From assembly GCA_902779075.1 (NCBI GenBank), contig CACZAK010000042.1, positions 1 to 35,525 of the forward strand: a stretch of 35,525 nucleotides of DNA, given 5' to 3'. How positions within the stretch are numbered: position 1 is the first letter of the stretch; each line of letters starts with the position of its first letter. A program made the position numbers and the translations under genes. Of this stretch, positions 6,632 through 14,561 are shown one piece after another. The notes under the pieces were generated by a model. That model made no database searches. It was given only the letters and a program-made list of their open reading frames with translations, and was not told where the DNA came from. The DNA is from an uncultured bacterium. Lineage in GTDB: Bacteria > Verrucomicrobiota > Kiritimatiellia > RFP12 > UBA1067.

Positions 6632-9600
6632 ATGACAAGTAAAATCTTTACTTTACTGGCTGTATCTGGCGGCGTTATGTGTGGCGTGTATGCCCAATTC
6701 ACGTGCAAGATAAGCGTGCCTGCCGGTGCGCTGGGTGAATCACGCACGGCCGTTGTCACGTATGGAAACACGGGTTCCGAGGATATCCCGGCACCTTTTG
6801 TGCGAATCGAGGCAGGGACAGATGCCTACGTGCGCTTTGCGGCGACGGACGCATGGTCGAAGTCCGTGGAATTCTTTGCCACGTCCGAACAAGTACAAGG
6901 ATATTCCCTCATTGCCGGAGAGACGGTTAAGTTGCCGGTTTACGTCTGTACCGATGTGGAAGACGCCCAACTGACATTGTCATGGCTGGAGTCGAGCAAG
7001 GATGAGTTCCCATGGTCGAGCATAGGTTCGTCCCTGAAGCCGTCATACGTGTCGGATGAAGCCTGGACTTTCGCGCTCACGACTCTAAAATCGCGTTTGG
7101 GCGACACTTGGAACAGTTATCTGGATCAGCTTTGCCTTGATGCGTTCGATTTGGCGAAAGCGGGGAGCAATGTCAGGCGCGTGGACCGGCTGCTGCAGGT
7201 CGAGGTCAATGCTGCGCTTGGCGTTGACGCCGCCGTGCCGGTGCTTGCAAGCGTGACGGACGCGGCGCGGTCGGCGCGTGGCATGGGCCTTTCCTTCACG
7301 CGCTCGTATTCGTCGGCGATGCATGGCCGCTTCTCAAGCGGCATTTTCGGCTACGGCTGGACGGACAACCTTTCCGCATACGCCGAACTGACGGATGAAG
7401 ACACGCTCGTGTTCCGCATCCCCGGCGGTGGTTCGTACGCCTTTACCAAAGTAACCGGGACATGGCAGCCCGAAGACGCCCGCGACAAGACGGTTTTGAC
7501 CGAATCCTCGGATGCCTACAGGCTAGAATACCAGAACGGCACGGTGCAGACATTCGCCAAGTTCAACATGCGCACTTCATCCATAGCCGACGCCTCCGGC
7601 AACGCTCTGTCGTTCTTTTGGAGTGGAACCACGCTACTGGAGATCGACCATACGGACGGGCAGTTCCTGTCCTTTGAATATTCCGACGAAGATCCAGACG
7701 AACTGCTTTCTTCCGTGACGGATGACTGCGGACGCACGACGCGATACACATACTCCAATTCGTTGTTGACGAAGGTGACGGCTTCCGATGGACTGGAAAC
7801 ATCTTACGAGTACCGCCCTGCGGACGGTACGGCGGCCGCCCGCGCGCTGTCGCGTATCGTATATCCCGACGGCACGACGCGCGAATTCACCTACGACACG
7901 TCCAGCGGCCTCGTCACGGCCATTTCCGTGAATGGCGGCAAGGAAAAGACGACGATTTCCCGCAACGGGTTGAACGTAACGCTGACAGGCCCTGACGGCG
8001 CGGCGACGACCGTCGCCACGGGAGTTCATGGCGAGGCGCTGAAGACTACGGATGCCCTGGGCGGGGTCTCGACGAAAGGCTACACGGACGACGGCCTTCT
8101 GAAATCCGTCGTCTCGCCGTCTGGTCTGACGGGTTCGATATCCCATGACGCGCTTGGGCGCGTAAGCAAGTCAGTCTCCGCCGCCGGGACAGCGACGGCT
8201 TTCACTTACGAGGAGACATTCGGCAACCTCAAGTCGGTGACGGACGCCAGGAACAACGCCGTCACATACGGCTATGACGAATTAGGGCGCGGCACGTCCG
8301 TGACGTTCGCGGATGGTTCCGCCTCGACGCTCGAATACAACGACCTTGGTGACGTTGTGAAGTCCACGAATCGTCGCGGACAGTCAATCACGTATGAATA
8401 TGATTCCCAGGGGCGGCTCACGAAGAAAACATGGTCGAACGGGCGTACGTTCGCATACGCATACGACGAAGAGGGCAACATGGTTGCCGCCTCGGATAGC
8501 GAGACGGGGCAGGTGTCGATGTATTACATCGTCGGAGGGCGTCTGAATTGCATATTCTATCCAAATGGACGTGCGATATTTTACAAATACGACAGAGAGA
8601 CGGGCAAGTTGGTTCTCAGAAAGCACGGCAAGGCAACTGTCACGGGGCGGCCGGAATCGCCAAACCCCGAATACGATATTTGGCAGGAGGAATTCAAGCT
8701 TGAGTATGACGAAGACAGCGCAGAGGTCTTTGCCTACGATGCATCGGGGCGGCTGGCGTCTGTTTCCGACGGTAACGGCAAGGTCTACCTCAAGAACACC
8801 TACGACGAGACGACCGGACGTCTCGCGAAACAGGAGAACGGCAACGGAACGAGCGTTTCATACCTCTACGACAAACTCGGGCGCGTCGTCTCAATCGAGC
8901 ATCGCGGCGCGGACGGAAAGATTGCGGAGGCGCTCCAGTACTGCTACGACGCCGACGGGCGCTGCATCCGCGCGGCATCGCTTCTCGGCGAGGAACGATA
9001 CGGGTACGACAAGGACGGCCAGCTGACGGCGGTGGAATATCCTGACGGGGCGAACGAGTCCTTCGCCTACGACGCCGTCGGCAACCGCACGAGTAGAACG
9101 GGCGGCTCGCCCGTTCAGGAAACATACAAGGTGAACAACCTGAACCAGTACACTGAAATAGTGAACGCGCAGGCTGCGCGTTCTACTATGTCCTACGACA
9201 AAGACGGCAACATGACCTCGATGACCGACGCTACCGGCACGACAACCTACACCTACGACACTCTCAACCGCCTTGTCGCCGTCGAGAACAAGGCGGCGAA
9301 TATCCATTGGAGCTGCAAATACGACGTGTTCGGCAACCGCGTTTCCGTCACCCACAACGGCGTCACCACAGAGCGCACATACCTGCAAGGGTCATTGCCG
9401 TCAGTCGCGGCGGAATACGTGAACGGCGAACTCAAAGAGCGACACATAGTCGTCGGCGCAGTCCGTATCGCCGATATTAGTAGAACGGGCGGCTCGCCCG
9501 TTCAAAATGAGGAAACCCGCTACTACCACGCCGACCTCATCGGCTCCACGCGCCTCGTCACAGACGGCAATGGCGCGGTCATCAGCCGTCGCGCCTACAA

Positions 9601-12600
9601 GGCGTTTGGAGAAACGCGCATCGCAGGAGGTTCGCAGTCCTCTGCGACCGCCTCGGCCGGCTACGTCGGCACCCTCGGCGTCGAAACCGACCCCACCGGC
9701 CTCCTCTTCATGCGCAACCGCTACTACTCGCCCACGTTGGGACGTTTCATTCAGATGGATCCAGTTGGGATGAAAGGAAAAGATGTTAATCTTTATCGAT
9801 ATTGCGGAGATAATCCGATAATTTATAGTGACATGTACGGCTTGTGGAGATTAGCTATGTCAGCTTCTTTAATTGGATGGATTAATTCTGTGTCTGCGGG
9901 GTCTAGCCCCTCCGGTGATTTTGTTGTCTGTTATTCAAAGGGCACGAGTACGTCGCCTGGAGGCGCTGTAGCGTTTTCATTTGGCGATTTGACCCCCGGT
10001 GTGGCAGTAAAAGTCACAGGCTCTGTTATTACACCGTATTTTGTGGGAGGAATGGTATCGGGTAGTGTGCAATCGTCTTTAGATGGGGTGCCAGAAGATT
10101 TGGCGATAAATGACTTGATTGAGGCTGGAATTATTCAATTCGCCGAAAATATCGATTCAAATTTAGGCATCGATTTTTTAATAGGTTCACCAGGTGCCGG
10201 TTTGACACTTGAAAATGAGTTTTGTTATAACATGAGCAGATTTTTAAGCACTTGGTCAATTGCCGAGGCGATGAAAGATACTCCTGGCTTTGTCAATACG
10301 GCAATGATATCTGATATTAACAACAAGATCGCGGAGCAGATTCATTTGGAGTATGAATATACCATCGATATTGATGGCTCTGGCGATGACGACCCAGATC
10401 CCAATCCTAATATTGATCTCGAACCTGATCCCGAACCTGATCCCAAACCGACTCCCGACCCAGAACCCGAGCCTGAGCCTGATCCCGAGCCTGATAGCGG
10501 CAGTGATTGTGTTGGAGGGACTGGGGCACACCTTGAAAACATGGAAGGAGGCGATATAAAAGATCAGGATGCATGGCTTTGGAAGGCCGCAGACAAAGGA
10601 TGGGAATCAAATACCTATTCACTAGGTGCTGATCTAACAATTGATCTTGATCGTAATCGTGGCCCTCTTTATGACAAGAGCGGTAATTTGTTTGTCCTGG
10701 AAGATGATGGTGCATCAGTGCAAAACATGTGGCGAGAACTTGATGAGTATGGTCAGTGGTTCTTGCTGGTTTATGTCAAAAATAGCAAGTATGGCGGCAG
10801 TTATAGATCTAATACAGACGATCTCATTAAAGTGAATACGTATGATCAAAGTGAATTGCCAGGGTTCTCTGGGAAATTATTGGGTAATGGACATACGTTA
10901 ACGTCCACGGGTTATCTTTTCCCTTCTGCTAGAGGGGCGACGTTTGAGAACGTTAGACTAGAAAATGCTGGCATAGAGATCGCTACGGATTGCAAGTTCA
11001 AAAATGTCATATTTGGAACTATTGGTGAGATGTCAGAAGCATCGAACTGTGAATTCAGCAACGTTACATTCAAAGTATCGGGAAGTATAGGTAAGGCAAC
11101 AGGTTGTAAGTTCGTTAATGTAATGTTTGAAAGCATTGATGTGATAAATGATGCTTCAAACTGCGAGTTTGTCAACGTGACATTTGCGGCAGGGGGAATC
11201 AAAGCGGAAGAATGCAGATTTAATAATGTCATGTTCGCAAATTACGGCAATTATGAAATGCTTACAGCGAATGAATGCGCGTTTACACTTTGTTCTGTAA
11301 AAAATGCCTTGAGGCCGTTTGTGGGTACAGCGCAAGATAGTTCATTTGCTGATGTCAGCATCGAGGCGTCAATCGACAATGCCGATGCGTATGAATTGGG
11401 TGCTTTGGTTGCGGAAGTGAGAAGGTGCGAGTTTCAGAATTGCCGTGCCAGTGGCATCGTGAGCGGCGAAGACAATGTTGGCGGTATTGTCGGGTTGGCA
11501 ATAGACAGTGAATTCTCCAACTGCAAATCAAGTGTGGCTGTCACTGGAGATGAAGAAGTGGGAGGATTGGTCGGGTATGCTACGAGTTGCGAATTTAACG
11601 GATGTAGCTCGACGGGGAAAGTTGACGGTAGATCTATTGTCGGTGGCTTTGTTGGCTATTCATGTGAACATCTTAGTTACGGAGCGGGTAGCAAATTCAC
11701 CAACTGCAGGGCAAGCGGGGATGTCTCTGGAATAAATGGAGGTGGTTTCGCCGGAGCTTTTAAGGTGGGCTCTGCCGCTTCCCACTGCTCGGCATCGGGA
11801 AAAGTCGTTGCCAGCAGCAGCGATCCATCAGATCCAAATGGTAATTTGGGTGGGTTCGTTGGAGAGATATCCGAGGATTGCGAGGTCTCGGACTGTGTTG
11901 CTACCGGTGCCGTAGTGGCGGATGCAGCCACTGGCGTAGGTGGCTTTGTCGGCTCATGCACAGGAAATACTGACAACCCAAGTGGAACCGTTATCCAACG
12001 GTGCTGCGCACAAGGCGTTGTGACCGGTGGGACAGATGTTGGTGGCTTTGCCGGAGGCTTGTCGTATTGCATGATTTCAGATTGCTGTGCCATGGGAGCC
12101 GTGACGGCAAAGGGTGTGACCTTGTCGGCTGGAGGGTACTCGACAACATCCGCTGCCGTCGGCGGTTTCGCCGCAGTTGCACATCCATCGACGGGGGGCG
12201 TGACTTTGCAGCGGTGCTATGCCAGCGGGATGGTGTCCGCACCATCTGCTGCCAGTTTTAATGATATAGTTACATCCGGCGGTTTGACGCCAATTGCAAT
12301 ACCTTCTCTTCCCGGCATTACCATTCCTGCAGAGCAATTGCAGGAAATGATTCGGTCCAATATGGAGCCCTCTGATTCCTGCTTCTGGAACAAAGATTCG
12401 ACGGGGCAGAATTATTCGGGCACAGGCACCGGTTTGTCGGTGGCGCAGGCACTGAATCCGTCGTCGTATTCCGGCTGGGATTTCAGTGGTGTCTGGAAGA
12501 TGGGAAACGGGGGACCTGAACTGCGCAATGTCGGTGCGACGTCGGTCTCTGCTAATGTAAAGGTCGCTGCCCAATTTAGGGCTAAAGTAGTCAACAACGC

Positions 12601-14263
12601 AAATGCGGGTTCGGATTTGCCGAAAAACTTAAGGAAGAAGGTGACGACCGATTCCGTGACTGCTGCGGGGCACCGTTTGTACTGCTATGATCGGTATGTA
12701 GTGGCCAAGGGGTCTGCGTACGCCTTTGAGCTGTCGGCTGGCGATGGCGCGGCGATTTCAGTCTCGGGGTTGCCGTCTGGTTTCTTGTACTCAAATGGCG
12801 AGATTTACGGCTTTGCGTCCGCAATTGGCGAAACAACCGTAACCATTTCCTCGGGAACCACTACTCGGTCTGTTCCGTTTGTCGTTGTCGAGGCTCCTGG
12901 GGATCTTGCGCCTTATGTATCAAGCCTGGTCTGCTTTGACGCCGATGGTGGGAGCAGCGACACAGGGTTTAAGATCATCCCGAACGGCACAACCATAGGC
13001 GACATTCCCGTCCCGACGCGGACTGGCTATACGTTCGACGGCTGGTTCACGGCGGCGGATGGCGGAAGGCGGGTGTCGGCCGATACGGTCGTGACAGGAA
13101 GCGTGACCTACTATGCGCACTGGACGTCGAACGGCGGAGGCTCCGGCAACGGTGGTTCATATGGTGGCGGCGGTTCCGGTGCCACTCAGCCGAACGATCC
13201 AGCTGCGTATATCCTATATAATGCCGTTGATGGCGCGGTGCCGGCTTTGGCTTCCGTTTACGACGGGTATCTTTACCGGAACGGATCCCTTGCGGGCACG
13301 ATCCAGGTGAAGGTGGGCAAGCCGAATACGAAGACGGGCCTTGCCACCGTCAAGGCGACGGTGGTCGGAACGGACGGCAATAAGAAGACCCTCAGGGCTG
13401 CCGATAGGGGCAAGGTGAAGCTTGCGTCTAACGGCCCGACCACTGTCTCGCTCGTGGGCGGGGACACCTGTGTGGTGACCCTCGGCGCGAAGGGCATGGG
13501 CGGTACCTACGGAAACTACGAGATTGACGGCGGGTTGAACGTGTTTACGTCGAAGGATGCGGCGGATAAGGCCGTGGCGGCGGGTGTGCTTGGCAAGTGG
13601 CAGGGGTCGGTGAATGTGGCATGGCGGCTCGCCGGGGACGGCTCGCCCTACCATACGTTGTCCGTGACGATTGCCGCCAAGGGCAAGGCGAAGGTGGTCG
13701 GAACGCTTGCGGATGGCACGAAGGTGAGCGCGAAGGGGCAGTTGGTCGTTGGCGAGGAGTGGTGCTGCGTGCCGGTGGTGGTGTCGAAGAAGGGGGTGAA
13801 CCTCCAGTTCGCGGTATGGTTGCCGATGGACGCGACGGGGCGCGTCCCTCCCGTGGTGGTCGGGCTTGGGGATGCCATTATGGGCAAGCCGGGGACGCTT
13901 AAGGACGGGGCGACGTTCCGCCTTGGGGCGTCGCTGGGTGACGCGAAGTACAGCGCCTATCTGCCTGATGGTTTGCCGGTGACGGGCGGCGCGAGGTGGA
14001 CGCTGCCTAGGGCGGGGAAGGTCGTCTACGCGAAGGGCACGACCACCGTGGACGCGGCGAAGGCGGGCGAAAACCCGTCCGCGCTAAAGCTCACGTACAA
14101 GGCGAAGGACGGTACGTTCAAGGGGTCGTTCAAGGTTTACGCGGAAGTCGGCGGCAAGCCGAAGGCGACTACGGTGAAGGTGGCAGGCGTACTGGTGGGC
14201 GGCGTCGGCTATGGCGCCGCCACGGCCCAGAAGTCCGGCGGCGTTGCGGTGAAGGTGGAGTAG
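6632..14263 (+). CDS. Giant secreted RHS-repeat protein with beta-helix/GLUG and InlB extension
   Basis: 2543 aa. AAGGAGG (6618-6624) precedes ATG 6632. A signal peptide covers residues 1-21. An N-terminal RHS (DUF6531-like) region lies near 200-310, with YD repeats to about 950. The RHS-associated core (about 955-1071) ends in PxxxxDxxGL, with Pro1062, Asp1067 and Leu1071. The usual DPxGL proline is a methionine here. In ordinary RHS toxins a short variable tip would end the protein after this point. Instead there is a divergent region (1072-1246), an acidic Asp/Pro/Glu linker (1247-1292), beta-helix-like and GLUG-like VGGFVG repeats with many cysteines (about 1430-1870), an InlB B-repeat (2098-2165), a Gly linker and the shared C-terminal domain (2190-2543). 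No immunity-like gene follows. This suggests a surface or secreted structural or adhesive role rather than a plain toxin, though a toxin module in 1072-1246 cannot be excluded. Confidence 0.85.
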   Translation: MTSKIFTLLAVSGGVMCGVYAQFTCKISVPAGALGESRTAVVTYGNTGSEDIPAPFVRIEAGTDAYVRFAATDAWSKSVEFFATSEQVQGYSLIAGETVKLPVYVCTDVEDAQLTLSWLESSKDEFPWSSIGSSLKPSYVSDEAWTFALTTLKSRLGDTWNSYLDQLCLDAFDLAKAGSNVRRVDRLLQVEVNAALGVDAAVPVLASVTDAARSARGMGLSFTRSYSSAMHGRFSSGIFGYGWTDNLSAYAELTDEDTLVFRIPGGGSYAFTKVTGTWQPEDARDKTVLTESSDAYRLEYQNGTVQTFAKFNMRTSSIADASGNALSFFWSGTTLLEIDHTDGQFLSFEYSDEDPDELLSSVTDDCGRTTRYTYSNSLLTKVTASDGLETSYEYRPADGTAAARALSRIVYPDGTTREFTYDTSSGLVTAISVNGGKEKTTISRNGLNVTLTGPDGAATTVATGVHGEALKTTDALGGVSTKGYTDDGLLKSVVSPSGLTGSISHDALGRVSKSVSAAGTATAFTYEETFGNLKSVTDARNNAVTYGYDELGRGTSVTFADGSASTLEYNDLGDVVKSTNRRGQSITYEYDSQGRLTKKTWSNGRTFAYAYDEEGNMVAASDSETGQVSMYYIVGGRLNCIFYPNGRAIFYKYDRETGKLVLRKHGKATVTGRPESPNPEYDIWQEEFKLEYDEDSAEVFAYDASGRLASVSDGNGKVYLKNTYDETTGRLAKQENGNGTSVSYLYDKLGRVVSIEHRGADGKIAEALQYCYDADGRCIRAASLLGEERYGYDKDGQLTAVEYPDGANESFAYDAVGNRTSRTGGSPVQETYKVNNLNQYTEIVNAQAARSTMSYDKDGNMTSMTDATGTTTYTYDTLNRLVAVENKAANIHWSCKYDVFGNRVSVTHNGVTTERTYLQGSLPSVAAEYVNGELKERHIVVGAVRIADISRTGGSPVQNEETRYYHADLIGSTRLVTDGNGAVISRRAYKAFGETRIAGGSQSSATASAGYVGTLGVETDPTGLLFMRNRYYSPTLGRFIQMDPVGMKGKDVNLYRYCGDNPIIYSDMYGLWRLAMSASLIGWINSVSAGSSPSGDFVVCYSKGTSTSPGGAVAFSFGDLTPGVAVKVTGSVITPYFVGGMVSGSVQSSLDGVPEDLAINDLIEAGIIQFAENIDSNLGIDFLIGSPGAGLTLENEFCYNMSRFLSTWSIAEAMKDTPGFVNTAMISDINNKIAEQIHLEYEYTIDIDGSGDDDPDPNPNIDLEPDPEPDPKPTPDPEPEPEPDPEPDSGSDCVGGTGAHLENMEGGDIKDQDAWLWKAADKGWESNTYSLGADLTIDLDRNRGPLYDKSGNLFVLEDDGASVQNMWRELDEYGQWFLLVYVKNSKYGGSYRSNTDDLIKVNTYDQSELPGFSGKLLGNGHTLTSTGYLFPSARGATFENVRLENAGIEIATDCKFKNVIFGTIGEMSEASNCEFSNVTFKVSGSIGKATGCKFVNVMFESIDVINDASNCEFVNVTFAAGGIKAEECRFNNVMFANYGNYEMLTANECAFTLCSVKNALRPFVGTAQDSSFADVSIEASIDNADAYELGALVAEVRRCEFQNCRASGIVSGEDNVGGIVGLAIDSEFSNCKSSVAVTGDEEVGGLVGYATSCEFNGCSSTGKVDGRSIVGGFVGYSCEHLSYGAGSKFTNCRASGDVSGINGGGFAGAFKVGSAASHCSASGKVVASSSDPSDPNGNLGGFVGEISEDCEVSDCVATGAVVADAATGVGGFVGSCTGNTDNPSGTVIQRCCAQGVVTGGTDVGGFAGGLSYCMISDCCAMGAVTAKGVTLSAGGYSTTSAAVGGFAAVAHPSTGGVTLQRCYASGMVSAPSAASFNDIVTSGGLTPIAIPSLPGITIPAEQLQEMIRSNMEPSDSCFWNKDSTGQNYSGTGTGLSVAQALNPSSYSGWDFSGVWKMGNGGPELRNVGATSVSANVKVAAQFRAKVVNNANAGSDLPKNLRKKVTTDSVTAAGHRLYCYDRYVVAKGSAYAFELSAGDGAAISVSGLPSGFLYSNGEIYGFASAIGETTVTISSGTTTRSVPFVVVEAPGDLAPYVSSLVCFDADGGSSDTGFKIIPNGTTIGDIPVPTRTGYTFDGWFTAADGGRRVSADTVVTGSVTYYAHWTSNGGGSGNGGSYGGGGSGATQPNDPAAYILYNAVDGAVPALASVYDGYLYRNGSLAGTIQVKVGKPNTKTGLATVKATVVGTDGNKKTLRAADRGKVKLASNGPTTVSLVGGDTCVVTLGAKGMGGTYGNYEIDGGLNVFTSKDAADKAVAAGVLGKWQGSVNVAWRLAGDGSPYHTLSVTIAAKGKAKVVGTLADGTKVSAKGQLVVGEEWCCVPVVVSKKGVNLQFAVWLPMDATGRVPPVVVGLGDAIMGKPGTLKDGATFRLGASLGDAKYSAYLPDGLPVTGGARWTLPRAGKVVYAKGTTTVDAAKAGENPSALKLTYKAKDGTFKGSFKVYAEVGGKPKATTVKVAGVLVGGVGYGAATAQKSGGVAVKVE
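9092..9117 (+). repeat. REP-like palindrome inside RHS gene (copy 2)
   Basis: A GTAG foot is followed by a perfect 9-bp stem, GAACGGGCG / CGCCCGTTC, with loop GCT. It is translated in frame as SRTGGSPVQ, directly after the RHS motif YDAVGNRT. An almost identical copy lies at 9478, and the stem covaries with the copies at 6086 and 9163. Confidence 0.8.
9163..9188 (-). repeat. REP-like palindrome inside RHS gene (copy 3)
   Basis: GAACGCGCA, loop GGC, TGCGCGTTC, then TACTA. It is inverted relative to copy 2, which lies 46 bp upstream, and reads TAGTAG plus hairpin on the minus strand. It differs from 6086-6111 only by a swapped T-A to A-T pair next to the loop. It encodes NAQAARST in frame. Confidence 0.8.
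9478..9504 (+). repeat. REP-like palindrome inside RHS gene (copy 4)
   Basis: TAGTAG, then GAACGGGCG, loop GCT, CGCCCGTTC (stem 9483-9503). It has the same stem and loop as copy 2 and is translated in the same frame to SRTGGSPVQ, here just before the RHS core domain. Confidence 0.8.
10387..10500 (+). repeat. Asp-Pro/Glu-Pro repeat tract (linker)
   Basis: Degenerate 6-bp repeats of the type GAACCTGATCCC encode an alternating DPEP / DPKP / EPEP tract between the RHS tip region and the beta-helix part of the giant RHS protein. Proline-acidic tracts of this kind usually act as extended, rigid spacers on secreted proteins. Confidence 0.8.
13206..14263 (+). repeat. About 1 kb direct repeat, copy 2 (shared C-terminal domain)
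   Basis: Partner of 5443-6521. It lacks the 30-bp insertion present in copy 1 at 5881-5910. It also carries a different palindrome at the WLPM loop, at 13828, where copy 1 has the one at 6086. The rest is closely matched at nucleotide level. Confidence 0.8.
13828..13852 (-). repeat. REP-like palindrome with GGAG foot inside coding sequence
   Basis: GGACGCG / CGCGTCC stem with a 6-nt loop, then CTCCC. On the minus strand this reads GGGAG followed by the hairpin. It matches the element at 780-804 in inverted orientation except for one complementary stem-pair change. It occupies the same protein loop (WLPMDATG) as the unrelated palindrome at 6086 in the paralogous gene. Confidence 0.65.
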
Positions 14264-14314
14264 GCCTTCTTTTGCAATTGCCTCCACAATTCCGAAAGCA
14301 AAAAAGCAAAAAAA

Positions 14315-14351
14315 ATCAAAAACCGCCTTGTGTCGTAAGGTGGTTTTTGAT
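14315..14351. terminator. Intrinsic terminator after the RHS gene (bidirectional)
   Basis: The arms are 14315-14329 (ATCAAAAACCGCCTT) and 14337-14351 (AAGGTGGTTTTTGAT). They pair over 15 positions with one G-T wobble and a 7-nt loop, leaving an A-tract on one side and a T-tract on the other. It lies 52 bp after the RHS stop codon and should end that transcript. Confidence 0.75.
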
Positions 14352-14356
14352 ATACT
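14328..14356 (+). promoter_or_regulatory. Candidate promoter for the third giant gene
   Basis: TTGTGT at 14328-14333 and TATACT at 14351-14356, separated by 17 bp. The -35 lies inside the terminator stem of the previous gene, so terminator and promoter overlap. The expected start near 14362 would give a leader of about 200 nt. Confidence 0.45.
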
Positions 14357-14561
14357 ACACCTTTCTCCTGAGGATTGGGTCTTGAAAAGGTTCAATCTAG
14401 GGGGCAAGCAGATTTCTCGCGCGGTAAGGAGTGCGATTGCCGTACTTGATTCGCGTTTGGGATTGCGTTGGACGAAGTCCGATGCATCGGCGGAGGGTGT
14501 TGTGTTTCCCCACCACCGCCGAGATTGCGAAATGGGAGACGCAACCGACAAGGAAAAAGGA
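14357..14561 (+). promoter_or_regulatory. Structured 5' leader of the third giant gene
   Basis: About 200 nt between the candidate promoter and the start codon, with no convincing gene. A perfect 11-bp hairpin (three G-T wobbles, GAA loop) lies at 14373-14397. A second stem, GGCGG / CCGCC with inner GGTG / CACC, spans 14489-14520. No known riboswitch class is recognised. The leader may influence stability or translation. Confidence 0.35.

Noticed and set aside
10900..12250. Possible separate toxin or enzyme in the second half of the RHS gene
   Set aside because: The stretch consists of repeated CxFxNV and VGGFVG units typical of beta-helix/GLUG repeats with no catalytic motif, and it stays in one frame with the RHS core.
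14328..14561. 78-codon N-terminal extension of the third giant protein from a TTG
   Set aside because: It would start inside the terminator hairpin and put a charged non-signal segment before a clear signal peptide at 14562. The region is better read as leader.
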